Source of the DNA: Myotis daubentonii
Taxonomy: Eukaryota; Chordata; Mammalia; Chiroptera; Vespertilionidae
Length of the DNA stretch: 64,000 nucleotides
NCBI RefSeq assembly: GCF_963259705.1
Contig: NC_081842.1
Coordinates: forward strand, 93,734,433 to 93,798,432
Direction of reading: 5' to 3'
Shown here: positions 10,630 to 22,089 of the stretch, piece by piece
Numbering within the stretch: position 1 is the stretch's first letter
Layout: every line of letters starts with the position of its first letter
Notes under the pieces: model-generated
What the model saw: the letters and a program-made list of their open reading frames with translations, nothing else
Told to the model about the DNA's origin: nothing
Databases searched by the model: none
Program-made: the position numbers and the translations under genes

Positions 10630-10677
10630 TTTAGAATTTTTATAATATTGCCAAGTAAGATATTAAAAATATAGATA
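10630..10677. repeat. Local duplicate A'
   Basis: Second copy of 9787-9834. Confidence 0.9.
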
Positions 10678-10796
10678 CTCTGATTTACTGTGTACTATAT
10701 AATATTCAGCTATATGAGACAAAAAAGATGTTTCACACCTGAGAATTTGTTTATAAATTTATTAATTTTACTCAATTTCTACAGGTGATACATATA

Positions 10797-11021
10797 CTAG
10801 AAAGAGGGCCAGTACACAGAATTCATGCATGGGTAGGGTCTCTAGTGGCTGCCGACTACCAGCTGGGGCCTCCCTTCCCTGGCTGCCAGCTGCCTGCCGG
10901 GGGTCTTCCTTTGTTCAGCACCACCCCTGGTAGTCAGCGCATGTCATAGCGAGTGATCGAACTCCAGGTCAGCCGAACTCCAGAGGGGACACTTTGTATA
11001 TTAGGCTTTTATATATATAGG
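10797..11021 (-). mobile_element. HeliBat-like: Helitron of about 225 bp
   Basis: CTAG at the left edge follows A10796, then GCCAGTACACAGAATTCATG (diverged hairpin). The right edge is the reverse complement of the 5' end (ATATTAGGCTTTTATATATA). The interior is related to the 8136-8353 element in reverse orientation. The right border is uncertain by a few bases. Confidence 0.85.
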
Positions 11022-12329
11022 TTAGTATTTTTCTATATGTTAATTCAGACCTCTGGGGACCCAGCCCCAGGCAAAAGGTAGCCAGCTTTTTCATTAAGTT
11101 TCCTAGTTCTCAGTATTATTTTCCAAATTTGGCTCAGTCTCAGGTCTCCTCCACTTACTAAAGAATTCTGCCTGTTTCCTTCACCTCTGAGGGAAAAATA
11201 AGTTTTTGTCATTGTTTGGGAAAACAGTTCATAACACAAGGGACAAAAACACTGCTAAAAGACCAGAGTGACTTTCTAAAGGCCAGTGGAAGTTTACTTT
11301 GTTCATATTTCAAAATGTAGAAAAATTAGACTATAAATTGAATTGGAAAAATATATGTAGGCCTAATGATAGCATTTAGAATATAACAGCCTGGTAAAAA
11401 TACTTGTGATGATCCTAAGCATTTTAACTTCCCACTTTTAGAAGGCATGAATTTATTTTCACTTCTTCTCATTTTATCAGTTTGCTCTGTGGCACAGGAT
11501 ATATGGGTTAATAAAAGATCAAATAAAATTATTTTTAAAAAATAAACAAAAATATCTGCCTTGATAACCTAATGATAAAAGCAATGTTATTAAATTAAAT
11601 GAATATTTTACTGTTACAGAACTTTCTGTGGTTAGACTGGCCATTGATAACATTAGCTTTCTATGCTAGTACCTTTTGTGTATTAGTACTTACTACATAA
11701 GTAATTTTCTTAGTATGTTTAGAGAAAATGCACTGCAGAATTTGCAGGAGATTCTAATTCTACGTTATAAAATATGTCATTAAATTTGTCTGGAGGTTTA
11801 TTCTGGTTATTTATGGTCTGAAAAAAGCCTAGGAGCAAATTGTATGCATTGCGGAAGCAAGATGTATATAATGACATGCATGCCACATGTGTCTAGTTGC
11901 TGTCATGAGTTTGGTATGATTTTTATTCTGATCTGTGCTTCTATAAATGCTGTCCAGCAAATGAGGACAAATGAATCAACTTCAGTCACTCCTAAAGACT
12001 AAAATGTCAATGGACTAAGAAAATTAATTTATATAAAATATTTACATTAATGTACTTTTTATTTTTAATATCACTGTACTGAAATAAGACAAATGCTAAT
12101 ATTTTTTATTACAAGAATATATTTGCATGAAAGACTGTGAATATCATTGTTATAAGTATTTTTTATATTTATAGAATTTATTTCAGAGGAAATCTAAAAT
12201 ATCTGAAACTATTGTTTATATTACAGTTTCAGTTACATTAATAATTAAAGTAAGACACTCAGGACCACATCAGGATGAGGGGTTTTGTTGAATATCCATA
12301 TGCATCTGACATTGGGCATGCACTATGTT
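11022..12329. other. AT-rich DNA, no gene recognised
   Basis: Besides duplicate B' nothing could be assigned. A 64-codon frame at 11045-11239 (minus) has no recognisable motif. Confidence 0.5.
11546..11608. repeat. Local duplicate B'
   Basis: Second copy of 10059-10127, here not preceded by an L1 3' UTR. Confidence 0.85.
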
Positions 12330-12462
12330 ATATAGTCTTCAGAACACAATACTGAGGTAAGTAATATTTTTTCTTAATTCACTCACAGATATCAAGCAGT
12401 ATTTTGTATTTGTACAGAGATTACATGGGAGCCTTGGGATTCAAACCAACAGGTCTGTAATA
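12330..12462 (-). mobile_element. MIR: Probable MIR remnant
   Basis: ACTGAGGTAAGTAATATTTT, then TCACTCACAG and GGGATTCAAACCAACAGGTCTG-like order follow the MIR layout in reverse orientation, well diverged. Confidence 0.4.
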
Positions 12463-13168
12463 ACCACTATACAAAACTATTCCAGCCACACATACTGTCA
12501 TTGCTCAATCACTGTCATTAAACCTTTCGTTCCCTTCAAGGATCTGGGGATGTCCTTACAGCATCTGGGAAGCATTTACCTTGGTGGAAGTAAAAGTTCT
12601 GTTCATTAATTATGAACTATGATGTTGACCTAGACATTGTAATGTTGATACTAAAAACAGCAACTTGAAGGAACTTAATCAACTGATTTAGGTATTTTTG
12701 AGAGCAGCCTCTAAATCCAAGTGCATTTTTGCATAATGACATTCTTAGGACTGGTCAGAAGGACATGTGCTTTGAATACTACAACTGTCACTTCCTGTTT
12801 GCCATTCCTCCTTGGCTAGGTGTTCTGGTGGCTTTTAGGACCATCTCTAAATATTTTCCTCATCCAACACCCTATAACATAGGGTCTGTGTTAAAGATTT
12901 AAAGGGTTTACTGATCTGAAGCATTTTTTTTTTCTTTTTTAATGCTTTCATAGAATGGCCTTCAACTGTCCTTCAGTTGCTTTTTGAGTAAATATATTTC
13001 ATGTCACAATCTTTTAACTGAACTAGGTTAAGGCCTTTTGAAAAATTTCTCTACCTGGTCATGAGCTCTAATTTCACCTTGACCACACCAGGCTTAGTTT
13101 TCTGAAAATATGTTCACTTAGGGACTATGTTATTTCTTCCACTGGTGAATTATACTATTTCATGCAAT
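12463..13168. other. No feature recognised
   Basis: Mixed-composition DNA with a T-rich run near 12926-12940 and no frame or repeat I can name. Confidence 0.45.
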
Positions 13169-13395
13169 TATTTTGCTTTTTTTTTAAAAAATATATTTTA
13201 TTGATTTTTTACAGAGATGAAGGGAAAGGGATAGAGAGTTAGAAACATCGATCAGCTGCCTCCTGCACAGTTCCTACTGGGTATGTGCCTGCAACCAAGG
13301 TATATGCCCTTGACGGGAGTTGAACCTGGGACCTCTGAGTCCGCAGGCCGACACTCTATCCATTGAGCCAAACCGGTTAGGGCTACTTTGCTTTT
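13169..13395 (-). mobile_element. VES: VES SINE with target duplication
   Basis: The SINE body is 13181-13383: reverse tail AAATATATTTTATTGATTTT, then the reverse tRNA-like head GAGCCAAACCGGTTAGGG. It is flanked by 12-bp duplications TATTTTGCTTTT / TACTTTGCTTTT (one difference). Confidence 0.95.
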
Positions 13396-13957
13396 CTTTA
13401 TTTGGTGATACCTCTGCTACTAAGGGTAATAGTGGAGAAGATGACAGATTTAAAGAGACAGCAATAGATAGCAAAAGGTAAAAGGACTATTTACCAAATT
13501 CTTAGGTAAATGACAAGGTACAGGGAAACATGCAAGGAACTAGCAGAATAGAGAGTTGTTACTAACGCTAGGCTGAAAGGGAAATGACAAAAATGGTGTC
13601 CTCATATTCTTGGGTGACTAGAACCAGAGAAGGGAAGCAGACCCAAAGCACCTTTGACAGCAGCAGCTGGAAGTTGATGGCAGAGAAATGTACAGGTCTC
13701 TGGTATTCTGAAAACACCTGCTTTCCCTTGGCTAATGGAAGCTTGGAGTCTGAAGGTAAAAAGGAGCACAGGAGATGTTGTCTATAAATGTCTGTCTCCT
13801 GTGGCACAGATCAGAACAGCAAAGATGAAAATACAGATGGCAGCTGTAAAATAGCCAACATAATACTCAAATGGGCAGAACTCGCCTCTGAATTCCTGAC
13901 CTCTATATTTAACTGCTTACTTGATATTTCCACTCAAATACCAAATGGCATTTGTAG

Positions 13958-14215
13958 TATGCAGACTTCTAAGATGATCCCCAAGGTTTCCACTCCCTGT
14001 TATATATGTGCCTTGAATAACCCTCTACCCTTGACTGTGAAGGGGCATATGAACATGATGGTATAGTCTCCCCCTTGATTAGGTTATGTTATATTCTCAA
14101 GATGATAGGGTAAACTCTTCATGGTTATGTAAATTCACATAGAATTTCTTGGTAGCTGACTGGCGGGTTTCTCCTACTGGTCTTGAACAAGCAACTGTCA
14201 TGTTATGGAGAGGAC
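13958..14215 (+). repeat. Ancient interspersed repeat-like segment
   Basis: TTGTAGTATGCAGACTTCTA, later CCCCCTTGATTAGGTTATGT, resembles an old mammalian LTR/MER-type consensus. The family could not be fixed by eye. Confidence 0.3.
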
Positions 14216-14290
14216 CACTAATATAATATTGTATGTCATATGTAATTGAAAAAAACACACAAAAAACTGATTTAAAAAATAAAAAATAAA
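14216..14290 (+). mobile_element. L1: Possible L1 3' terminus
   Basis: CTAATATAATATTGTATGTC followed by an A-rich tail matches the last bases of an L1 3' UTR. It is very short. Confidence 0.4.
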
Positions 14291-15165
14291 ATAAACTCAT
14301 ATTATAAAGTGTTAATATAGTGGTGATATAGATCCCACCTCTTTCCTTGCACTACTTGTGATTTAATCTTAGGAGGGATGAGTACTAAATTATATATTTT
14401 CCAGTCAAGATCATTTGGCCACTCTCTTAGGAAGACTTACATGTACACAAGCGATTCAAAATATCTTGTTTATTATAGAAGCACTTGTTATCACAGGGCA
14501 GTATTTTTTTTTCACTAGCAATCAAAGCCATTTAGAAGCAGAATTAGTATATTAGTGCTTGTCTCTTACATAAATCAAATAATTTTTTAAATATTTCTAT
14601 CTACATAGAAATATTTTATTTTTATGTAAAGTAGTTGCTAAACAGGTTCTTTGAATATTTGCAGAGAAAACTGCTGTAATAATGAAATCCTTAAAATATA
14701 TTCTTCATATAAGCTCAAAAAATGTGTTCCCACCTTTCTCCTGATAAATGCACTAATAATTCATATTTTTTAATATGTCACTTCATTTTTAATACATGTT
14801 TAAATTAAATTTTTCTCTGTATTTTTGCTTTTGTATTAAGGAGAATAAGTTTATATGCTGATAAACATGACATTTTTTCCAATTTTTAGTAGTTAGTACA
14901 CATACTATCATTTTTTGGATGGCCAAAAAAGTTGAATTAGACTCAGTATCAAAAATATTCAAAAGACATTATACTCTATCCTTTTAAATTCTATCATTTA
15001 AACCTCTTCCTTGGGCATTAAAATATTTATTGGTGTTGATTTTCATTTAGGAATTCTAATAAAATATAAATGGTTCTGGATGAATTTATTGGAATAAGTA
15101 ATGCCTCAAGTTTAATACAAGGAACACTTTAGCAAACATTGTCTCTGGACGCAGAGAAAAGGAAG
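14291..15165. other. AT-rich DNA, nothing recognised
   Basis: No supported feature. Confidence 0.5.
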
Positions 15166-15500
15166 AAATTCACTCATTTGTTCGAGAAAGGCCAGACCCT
15201 GAGCTTCTACAGCAGAATAACCATGAATCAAAAAGACAAACACTGGTTTTTATGGAGCTTATGTCCAAGTGGGGCACATGCCATAAACAGGAAATATGCC
15301 TAAGTCAGGTGGGAATAACTGCCATGAGCAAGAACAAATGCGGGTGAAGGAACAGAAAGTAATGGTAATGGGAGAATGTCCTTTCACATAAAAAAAAGAG
15401 AAGGCCTGTCTTAGAAAGTGAAAAGTAAGCAGAGGTCAGAAAAGAGTGAGATGCACAGGTGTTTGGGCAAATAGATTTCCAAGCAGAAGAAAATGAAAAG
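15166..15500 (+). repeat. Ancient mammalian interspersed repeat remnant
   Basis: ATTCACTCATTTGTTCGAG, then TATGGAGCTTATGTCCAAGT and GAGAAGGCCTGTCTTAGAAA, follows in order a widespread old mammalian repeat, heavily diverged. Family name not assigned. Confidence 0.4.
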
Positions 15501-15839
15501 GTTGTAGAAGAATAATAAAGATCATTTCCCACCTTTATGTTTCTCACTCCCTAGAAAAGTATTTCCCTGGTATAAATGAAACTAGAGAGATTTGCAGTGA
15601 CACGTACCGAGGATGCCAAGATGATTTTTACAGAGCTTTGCACCTGATGGTAGGTTGCCGTGGAAATGAACCTTTGGGGCAAAGATCACCCTCCACTGAG
15701 TATGCACTAAGGTTTGTCTGAAAAAACATCAGAGAACTTTGATATGTTTTTAAAGAATTTTCCAAAAAGAATGGCTGTGAGTAATAAAGCTGCATTGGTG
15801 CCTAAGTAGTTCTGGGTCACCTACCAAACACTGTGTAGA

Positions 15840-16601
15840 CAGCTGACTTAAAGTCACCTCCAGTCTTTCTGTGAAAAAAGCCTATTGGCTTGTCCTGGAA
15901 CTTTTGCCTGTGGGAGGGGGACAGTCTTTTGATTTGGCACACATAGGAACCCACAGAGGGGAAATGATGTTTGTGCTCTCTGTCTGACTTACTCTAAGTT
16001 CACTGGTATCTTCCAGATTGAAGCTTATGTCCTTATCAGGCACCTTGCTTTTTGCAACTGACACTAGGAGCCACCTCAGATTGCCTGGCTCCAGTGGCCA
16101 AGAGGGCAAATGCACACAGACACTGGGTGACTATAACCAATGGAGAAAGAGTAATTAATTGGCTAATACCCATAGGGTACAGTGAGAGGAAATAGTCTGA
16201 GGAACCCAGAATTTTTATATAAGAACCCTATTAGCTTATCTACATAGTTGTGTAAGCTTTAAATGAACCACGTATTTAAGAGCCAACTCTAACCCTTTCC
16301 TCAGATGCTGGGCACTATCTTTGGGTTCTCCCTCTGCTGTGCTCAAGAGTCTCAGTATCTCCTGCAGGAGAGCTTTCACATGTGTCTGGTGCCACGATTT
16401 TTACATCTGGTTCCCCAGTTTTTTGTGGGTGCCACCCAGGGAACAATTCTGAGTCACTTGGCTTTGGTGGACACCAGCATTGTGTTCCTGGATTACGTGG
16501 GACTATAACAAATGGAGAGACAGCTTTTGCCCTCCTAGGGCATAGTGAAGATAACAGACTAAAACAAACCCTCAGTTATCTTTGAACCTTAGCCTAACTT
16601 G
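15840..16601. repeat. Degenerate tandem units, left of hAT
   Basis: Motifs recur at loose intervals: GATTTGGCACACATAGG near 15935 and GGTTTGGCACACATTTAGG near 16806; AACCAATGGAGAAAG near 16136 and AACAAATGGAGAGAC near 16508; ATAGGGTACAGTGAG near 16171 and TAGGGCATAGTGAAG near 16538. The pattern resembles an old L1 5' UTR with monomer-like units, but this is a guess. Confidence 0.35.
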
Positions 16602-16793
16602 CAGCGGTTCTCAACCTGTGGGTCGCGACCCCTGAAAATACATCCTGCATATCAGATATTTACATTACGATTCATAACAGTAGCAAAATTATAGTTATGA
16701 AGTAGCAACGAAAATAATTTTATGGTTGGGGGTCACCACAACATGAGGAACTGTATTAAAGGGTCACGGCATTAGGAAGGTTGAGAACCACTG
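16602..16793. mobile_element. URR1-like: 192-bp hAT element, URR1-like
   Basis: The terminal inverted repeats are CAGCGGTTCTCAACCT at the left and the complement of CAGTGGTTCTCAACCT at the right. Both subterminal regions carry GGGTCGCGACCC-like sequence. The interior (TTACGATTCATAACAGTAGC, AAAATTATAGTTATGAAGTA) is very close to the short hAT family I know from rodents as URR1. An 8-bp target duplication is not seen (CTAACTTG versus GGTAGGCT), so the flanks have changed or the copy came by another route. It has no coding capacity. Confidence 0.82.
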
Positions 16794-17820
16794 GGTAGGC
16801 TTCTGGTTTGGCACACATTTAGGGGACTACTAAGAAACTCCAGGGGAATGGAGGCAGGTACACCATTTTTGCGTTCTATCTTGCCTGAGTCCAGATCACC
16901 AATATCTCCTAGGGCGGCAGAGGGGGGGAAGCCATACACTCATCAGGCACAAATGTGCTGGGTGGCACTGGGAACACTTTTAAGTCACCCAGGTCTGAAG
17001 ACCAGTAGGATTTGTGCTTGCAATTACATAGCACTGTATACATTTGCATGTTTTAAAAGCTGCAGCCAGGGCAACTAATCTCTAATCAGCCTAATCTAGG
17101 AGCTAATTGAGATTATCTTCTTTGGAACACTGACAGGTCTTGGCATTCTCAAGTACTAGAAGCCACTAAAAATAACAATGATTGTTAAACAATCACAAAG
17201 ATTTGAGAGATGACCAAGAGCTAGGGCAAATTTGAATAAGGTTTATTTTTTACACAGGCCACTTCTTCAAGACTGGGAAATGACAACCCACGGGACCAGA
17301 GCCAGGAAGAGGAGCCTGCATCTGGCAGTGAAAATCAGTGGGGACTCTGTCCGCTTGGAAGAGGGGGGAATCTGCTAGAAATCCAGGTGCTCCCTTAAAG
17401 GGCCAACACTCAGGATCTTGCTTTTGGACATTTGCCCAGGGCTCTGAGAGAGGAAAGGCAGCACAGGGCATATGCGATTCATAAAGAGGAAAACTGGGTG
17501 GCATGGCCCTGGAGAGAGCTCTGGAGGGTCAACTACTGAGATCCGGGTCCTGAGTCAATATCCCACACACTCCCAGGTGCCATCTTCCCAAGGTTCGGCC
17601 CTCCTATACTCACAGCACCAGCTTGCAGAGGGCACTAACCCAGTCCTCCAAAAAGGGTGACATCACCCTGCCAAGCATGATTCCTGCAGAAAAAGGGGCC
17701 TATGGTGCACTATATTTTTGAAGAAGCTTTAGGCAGGCAGACACTCAGTCATTAAACTGTGTGGCTTTGGATCGGGGGCCAGTCTTATACCACACCTGAA
17801 GGCTGAGCGCGACCACCACC
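16794..17820. other. GC-richer tract, unresolved
   Basis: It shares motifs with 15840-16600 and has no frame with a recognisable product. Frames at 16848-17078 and 17472-17660 (plus) and 17250-17504 (minus) look incidental. Confidence 0.4.
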
Positions 17821-17822
17821 GT

Positions 17823-18390
17823 CAGACTATTTTGATATGTCCTCCCAAGTTCCAGTGGCCCCACCCTGCTTAGCTCAAGTCCATGGGGGGAGAGGGTGCT
17901 GTTCAGAGCTGGGACATTCAGAGTGAGTCTCCCTCAGAGGTTCCTGTTCGGGGCTCAGATGGGTATAGCTTCGGAGCTGGGGAAGGTGAAGGGCATGCTC
18001 CCCTCCTGCCAGTGGAAGATTCTTTGATCTGCCCACCCAAGTCCCGGTAGCTCTGCCCTAACGAGTTTGCTCTTTCAGTTGGGATAGATGGCTGCACCCA
18101 AACTGAACCTGAAGTGTGCTCCTCCCGAGGGAGCTAGAATTGGAGATGCTGGAAGAAACTGAGTAGTATTGCTCTGGAGTGGGGGACACTTTCTTCCCAT
18201 TCAGTGCCTGACCACACTGCCCCCAAGTAGGCATCCCACTGGCCTCATCCTCCCAACCCTGGCCACCCTATTGAGCTTGTGCCTTGTGGAACGGTCTGTA
18301 GATGGCAGCCAGCTTGGGCCCATTCTACAGTCTTTCTTCAGAAGGCTCTGGAGGAAGTCCAGGCAACCTCAGGGGTGGCAGAGGAGTTGA
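17823..18390. repeat. Degenerate tandem of about 190 bp
   Basis: Similar blocks start near 17823, 18012 and 18201. Each has a CCCAAGT-type core (CTCCCAAGTTCCAGTGGC, CACCCAAGTCCCGGTAGC, CCCCCAAGTAGGCATCCC). In the first two the later part also aligns (GAGCTGGGGA versus GAGTGGGGGA). Divergence is high. L1 promoter monomers are one possible origin. Confidence 0.45.
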
Positions 18391-18504
18391 CAATTGGAGG
18401 TAGACCACAGGGAGTCTTGGAACTTTCATGGAGCATGCGTTGTTCTGGGTTCTGTGCATCCCTTATTTCTAACCTCTCTCACAAGCTTGCAAGACTGGAA
18501 TCAT

Positions 18505-18625
18505 TATTCCAGGTTTAAGGTCAAACAAAGGGAGACTCTGAGGGGCTGGATCAGGGGCCTGAAGGTGGCAGCTGGGGATGAAGAGCCATCCGAAGTGGAC
18601 ATCCAGTCCGATTCGCTTCCCAGCC
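18505..18625 (-). mobile_element. MIR: Possible MIR remnant
   Basis: CATTATTCCAGGTTTAAGG through GGTGGCAGCTGGGGATGAAG follows the reverse MIR layout, weakly. Confidence 0.3.
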
Positions 18626-18750
18626 CTGCGTACACCGGGTGGGCGGCTGAGCTCCGCTGTGCGTGGCTCTTCACCCAGAGGTGCGGGCGTCCTGGTCTGC
18701 TGCTTTCGGGGGTGCTGAGCCTGGACTCTCAGCCACAACGCCTGGTCCTT

Positions 18751-18764
18751 GGGGGGGGGGGGGG
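18751..18764. repeat. 14-base G run
   Basis: Uninterrupted G14 in a GC-rich segment. Confidence 0.97.
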
Positions 18765-19017
18765 CCGAGCCCACCTCCCTGCATCTAGGTGGGCCAGTGC
18801 GCAGTGGCGCCTGGAGCTGATTTCCTGGCCGATGCCCCCTGGCAGGCCACTCCTCGCATGTCACCCAGCACAGTGAGTGTTTACAATCCCAGGGACACTC
18901 GTTAAGCTTCCCATGAGCACCTGGCTCTGCACTAGGGAAGTCCTGAGGGTGACCGGCAGGTGGAGTGCGAGGGCGCTGGCAGGTGGGGCTGCTCCCCTTT
19001 CTCCTGGGCCGCTTCTG

Positions 19018-19070
19018 TCTCCTTGTGCCTTAGTTGTTCCAGTTATAAAAGGGAGATAAGGATATCATTT
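19018..19070 (+). mobile_element. MIR: Possible MIR remnant
   Basis: CTCCTTGTGCCTTAGTTGTT, then AAAGGGAGATAAGGATATCA, resembles the plus-strand MIR 3' half. Confidence 0.3.
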
Positions 19071-19071
19071 A

Positions 19072-19669
19072 AAACCAGGGCTGCCCCCTTGCTCCTGCCC
19101 CACCCTCCCTGCACTGGCCCAGCTGCCTGGCTCAGCCCCTCCCCCATCGCAGAGCCCCTCAACTCAGGCTCTGGCCCCGCCCACCCCGCAGGGAGGAGCA
19201 TGTGCAGGTCCTTGCACACACAAAGCGGCTGTGAAGTAGGGAGGTGGCGGGTTCTTCCTGAGGAGCGTGTTTGTGTTTTAAAGCTGACGTTCTCCATCCA
19301 CCTCCCAGCAGTGAAGGTTGAGGGTCGCTGCAGGCTCCGGAGCCTCTCACAGAGGTGAGTCTACATCCCGGGAGGCTCCGGGTGCTGCGCAGTGGAGGTG
19401 CCATGGTCCTTTCAGAAGAAACTGAGGATTGAATGGAGCCTGCCGGCTGGAGGGAGGGACCAGGAGGTCTGCCTCGTGCCCGCTTGCCAGTCCCCAGTCC
19501 TGCTCTGCTGCCACCCAACCTGGTTCCCCTTGGTTCCCCATTGGCCATCCAGCAATGGGAGCCTGGGGGTGACGGAGGTGGGGGGGGGGGGCTAGAGGTG
19601 CTCCATGCACTTCCTGGTGTTTGGTCCTCCCTTCCGGTTGTGATGACCATAGGCTATTATTAGTATAGA
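19072..19669 (-). mobile_element. HeliBat-like: Helitron-associated fragment with shared module
   Basis: Bases 19072-19505 match 6180-6545 of the Helitron at 5192-7284. The right edge, read on the minus strand, starts TCTATACTAATAATAGCCTA, a diverged Helitron 5' end. No 3' hairpin or CTAG is present on the left, so the left border is only where similarity starts. Frames 19159-19650 (minus, 163 codons) and 18960-19358 (plus) overlap it without a recognisable product. Confidence 0.55.
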
Positions 19670-19679
19670 AACTAGTATA

Positions 19680-20219
19680 CTAGAAGCCAAGTGCAATTAA
19701 TTCATGGAGGAAGTGTGTGTGTGTTTGTGGGGTCCCTCAGCTCAGCCTGCACCTCTCACAATCCGGGTCCCCTCTGGGGATGTCCAACTGCTGGTTTGGG
19801 CCCAATTTCCCAGCCATCTCTGTGGGATCTGGCCTAAACCAGCAGTTGGACATCTCTCTGGCAATCTGGGACTACTGGCTCTTAACCGCTCTCCTGCATG
19901 CCTGCCTGGTCACCCCTAACTACTCTGCCTGACTTCCTGATAACCTCCTAATCACTCTGCCTGCCTGCCTGCCTCATCACCCCTAACCACTCTGTCTGCA
20001 TCCCTGATTGCCCCTAAACACTCGCCTGCCTGCATGATCCCCCTTAACTATTCGCCTGCCTACTTGATCACTCCTAACCGCCTGATCACCCCTAACCACT
20101 CTGCCTGCCTGCCTGATCACCCCAACCATCTCTGCCTCCCTGGCTTTGTCCGGAATGTCCACGAGAAGGTCATTCGGCTGTCTGGTCTAATTAGCATATT
20201 ACGCTTTTATTATTATAGA
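19680..20219 (-). mobile_element. HeliBat-like: 540-bp Helitron
   Basis: CTAG follows A19679, then GCCAAGTGCAATTAATTCATG (degraded hairpin). The right edge is the reverse complement of TCTATAATAATAAAAGCG before T20220. The interior is a C-rich tandem of units like CACCCCTAACCACTCTGCCT. The element lies at the 5' edge of the L1 at 20220-21798. Confidence 0.92.
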
Positions 20220-21798
20220 TGCTGTATACAAGAGACCTACCTCAGATCAAAGAATACACATAGACTGAAAATGAAGGGATGGAAAAAAAAATATTGCATG
20301 CAAATAAAAATAAAAAATAAAAAGAGGTGCAGTAGCAATACTTATAGCAACAAAATAGACTCCAAAACAAAAGACTTAAGAAGAGACAAAGAAGGTCATT
20401 ACATAATACTAAAGGGATGGATCCAACAAGAGGATATAACTATTGTAAACATATATTTACCCAATGTAAGAGCACCTACATATTTAAAGAAAATCTTATT
20501 GGGTATTAAGGGAGAGATTGACTGCAATATAGTCATAATAGTGGATTTTAACACCCATTATACCAATAGATAGATATTTCAGATAAAAAATAAAAAAGGC
20601 AATAGTGCCATTAAATGACACATTGGACCAGATAGATTTAATTCATATTTATAGAACATTTTATCTCAAAGCAGAAGAATATACATTATTTTCAAGTACA
20701 CATGGAACATTCTCTAGGAGAGACCACATGTTAGGACACAAAATGAGTCTTAATAAATTTTAAAAATAGATTAAATTTATATCACACCACAATGGTATAA
20801 AACTAAAAAGCAATTACAATAAAAAATAAACAACCTCAAACACATGGAGGCTAAATAACTTATTATTAAACAGTGACTGGGTTAACAATGAGGACAAAGA
20901 TGGAATCAAAAGTTACCTTGAGACAAATGAAACTAAATACACAACAACCCGAAATCAATTCATAGCACTACAAATATATGAAAAAATGCTCAGAGTCACT
21001 AATCATTCAAGAGATGCAAATCAAAATGATAATGAGGTATCACTCACACCTGTCAGAATGTCTACCATCTACAAATCAACAAATAATGAGTGCTGGTGAG
21101 GATGTGGAGAAAAAGGAACCCTCGTGCACTGCTGGTGGGAATGCAGACTGGTGCAGCCACTGTGGAGAATAGTATGGAGTTTCCTCAAAAAATTAAAAAT
21201 GAAACGCCCATTTGACCCAGTGATCCCACTTCTGGGAATATATCCCAAGAAATCAGAAACACCAATCAGAAAGAATATATGCATCCCTATGTTCATAGCA
21301 GCGCAATTTACAATAGCTAAGATTTGGAAACAACCTAAGTGCCCATCATTAGATGAGTGGATTAAAAACCTGTAGTACATCTATAAATGGAATCCTATGC
21401 TGCTCTAAAAAAGAAATAACTCTTACCATTTGCAACAGCATCGATGGACCTGGAGAACATTATGCTAAGTGAAATAAGCCAGCCAGAGAAAGATAAATAT
21501 CATATGATCTCACTCATTTGTGGAATATAATGAACAATATAGACTGATGGACAAAAATAGATCCAGAGACATAAAAACATAGAACAGACCATCAAACCTC
21601 AGAGGGAAGACATGGGAGAGTGAGAAGGGGCGCCAGAGATCAACCAAAGGATTTGTATGCATGCATATAGGGATAACCAATGGACATAGACAGTAGGGGG
21701 GTGAGGGCATGTTCTGGGGGGTGGGAGCAGCTGGGGGAGGTCAATGAGGGGGAAAAAGAGACATATGTAATACTTTCAACAATAATTGAAATTTAAAA
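20220..21798 (+). mobile_element. L1: 5'-truncated L1 with internal deletion
   Basis: It begins in the endonuclease part of ORF2 (GCTGTATACAAGAGACCTAC; translation has ITIVNIYLPN and VDFNT). It runs to about 20980 and then jumps to the end of ORF2 (TCACACCTGTCAGAATG, GTGGAGAAAAAGGAACCC). It continues through the 3' UTR (ACATATGTAATACTTTCAAC) to a poly(A) near 21790. The reverse-transcriptase region is missing. It lies in plus orientation. Confidence 0.92.
20320..20950 (+). pseudogene. ORF2: L1 ORF2 endonuclease remnant
   Basis: Open to about 20573, then broken by stops and frameshifts. Motifs of the apurinic-like endonuclease are visible (VNIYLPN, VDFNTHY). It would nick target DNA in an active L1. 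Here the catalytic domain is split and the polymerase is deleted, so it cannot work. Confidence 0.8.
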
Positions 21799-22089
21799 AA
21801 AGTTCTCAGAGTATGTTAATGGCTGAATCTCAGTATTCTTTTTCTGTGTATAAAAATGAAAAATAGGAGAAAGTATTTGGTGGTTTTCTCTTATTGGTAG
21901 AACTTCACTATCATGGGCTTTTCTGTATGTTTTTATTTTCTATAAAAACCAAAAATATATTACTTTAAGTCTGAAAAAAAATTTGTCTTTCATGTATGGT
22001 TTTTTCTTAAATGTGAAAAAAAATGAAATATAAAACTATTTACCAAAATAATAATCTCAACAAACAAAATAATCCCAACAAACAAAAGT

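Noticed and set aside
14910..14940. GGATGGCCAAAAAAGTTGA as a possible mariner end
   Set aside because: Only one short resemblance; no second inverted end and no TA duplication.
18394..18876. 160-codon plus-strand frame
   Set aside because: GC-rich DNA with open frames on both strands and a G14 run; no recognisable domain, splice context or conservation evidence.
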